A model generated the notes under the pieces. That model was given only the letters and a program-made list of their open reading frames with translations, was not told where the DNA came from and did not search any database. Made by a program: the position numbers and the translations under genes. A stretch of 6,201 nt of DNA from Candidatus Thorarchaeota archaeon (GTDB lineage Archaea > Asgardarchaeota > Thorarchaeia > Thorarchaeales > Thorarchaeaceae), in NCBI GenBank assembly GCA_016840825.1, contig JAEORN010000043.1, positions 1-6,201 on the forward strand, in the 5' to 3' direction. This document shows, in pieces, positions 5,959-6,201 of this stretch. Positions within the stretch are counted from its first letter, which is position 1; each line of letters opens with the position of its first letter.

Positions 5959-5965
5959 CTTCCTT
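5959..5965 (-). promoter_or_regulatory. Weak ribosome binding site deciding the TTG start at 5949
   Basis: The minus strand reads AAGGAAG, a partial Shine-Dalgarno, with a 9-nt spacer (5950-5958) to the TTG at 5947-5949. The reading frame stays open further upstream without an ATG or GTG before it runs into the preceding gene, so this TTG is the best available start. Confidence 0.4.
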
Positions 5966-5989
5966 AACCATTTGTGATTGATGATGGTT

Positions 5990-6201
5990 CTAGGTCGTAA
6001 TTCTCTGGAATCTGAATCCCTGTCTTAATAGACCAAGTCTAATCCCTGCGATTAGCCATCCCATTATTGAAAGGATCTCAGCACCGACGACAAATGTCAC
6101 AAAGACTGAAATCACTAAAGCAATATCATCAGCAGTTGGAAGTTGGCTGAAGTAGATTAAGACCATCATTGCGACAGCTGCGGCGAAGATGACTTGCACA
6201 A
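5990..6201 (-). CDS. Membrane protein, C-terminal fragment (enters from right edge)
   Basis: The minus-strand frame is open from the window edge to a TAG at 5990-5992, giving about 69 residues. They contain two hydrophobic segments, one from VIFAAAVAMMVLIYF near the edge and one spanning roughly 30 residues around VISVFVTFVVGAEILSIMGW, then a short basic tail ending GFRFQRITT. The basic tail suggests a cytoplasmic C-terminus. A GTG at 6197-6199 is probably an internal valine codon and not a start, because the frame reaches the edge and no upstream context is available. The family cannot be told from this fragment. It lies 40 nt upstream of the esterase gene on the same strand and may share a transcript with it. 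Confidence 0.6.
   Translation of the reverse strand, partial: VQVIFAAAVAMMVLIYFSQLPTADDIALVISVFVTFVVGAEILSIMGWLIAGIRLGLLRQGFRFQRITT

Noticed and set aside
6197..6199. GTG as the start of the right-edge membrane protein
   Set aside because: The frame is open to the window end and there is no upstream sequence to show a ribosome binding site; an internal valine is more likely.
1..6201. CRISPR arrays, tRNA or rRNA genes, transposases, defence or toxin-antitoxin genes
   Set aside because: No regularly spaced repeats, cloverleaf-like segments, ribosomal RNA motifs or transposase/nuclease motifs were seen on either strand.

Overview
The window looks archaeal, and I lean towards an Asgard lineage such as Thorarchaeia. 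It has a moderately AT-rich composition and Shine-Dalgarno sites of the GAGGTGATC type. It carries a digeranylgeranylglycerophospholipid reductase-type flavoprotein, AT-rich TATA-like boxes and compact gene packing with overlapping stops. The Asgard lean rests on recalled resemblance of the proteins, not on a search. There are no rRNA, tRNA, CRISPR or mobile-element signatures.

Layout from left to right. (1) Positions 1-90, minus strand: the first 30 codons of an AMP-forming acyl-CoA ligase that runs off the left edge. (2) 186-1382, minus: a geranylgeranyl reductase family flavoprotein. The 95-nt gap between these two holds a TATA-like box, an ATCAGAA inverted/direct repeat and a good ribosome binding site for the ligase. 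(3) 1499-3091, plus: a 530-residue protein of unknown function with about five membrane segments and a large, probably external domain. It is divergent from the reductase across a 116-nt promoter region. (4) 3081-3998, minus: a soluble 305-residue orphan that converges on the membrane protein with overlapping stop ends. (5) 4184-4471, plus: a small membrane protein ending in two DnaJ-type CxxCxGTG zinc knuckles. It overlaps by ATGA with (6) 4468-5205, plus: a glycerophosphodiester phosphodiesterase. (7) 5194-5949, minus: an alpha/beta hydrolase of the carboxylesterase/monoacylglycerol lipase type, converging on the phosphodiesterase with a 12-nt overlap. It lies 40 nt downstream of (8) 5990-6201, minus: the C-terminal end of a membrane protein entering from the right edge.

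Four of the six recognisable or partly recognisable genes act on lipids or their breakdown products: acyl activation, saturation of isoprenoid chains, glycerophosphodiester cleavage and ester hydrolysis. They lie in at least three transcription units, so this is a loose lipid-metabolism neighbourhood and not one operon. The two orphans and the zinc-knuckle membrane protein are the least explained parts. I see no convincing evidence of an entirely new system here. The best leads are the 530-residue membrane protein, the zinc-knuckle/phosphodiesterase pair with its odd translation-start arrangement, and two small repeat motifs in intergenic regions.
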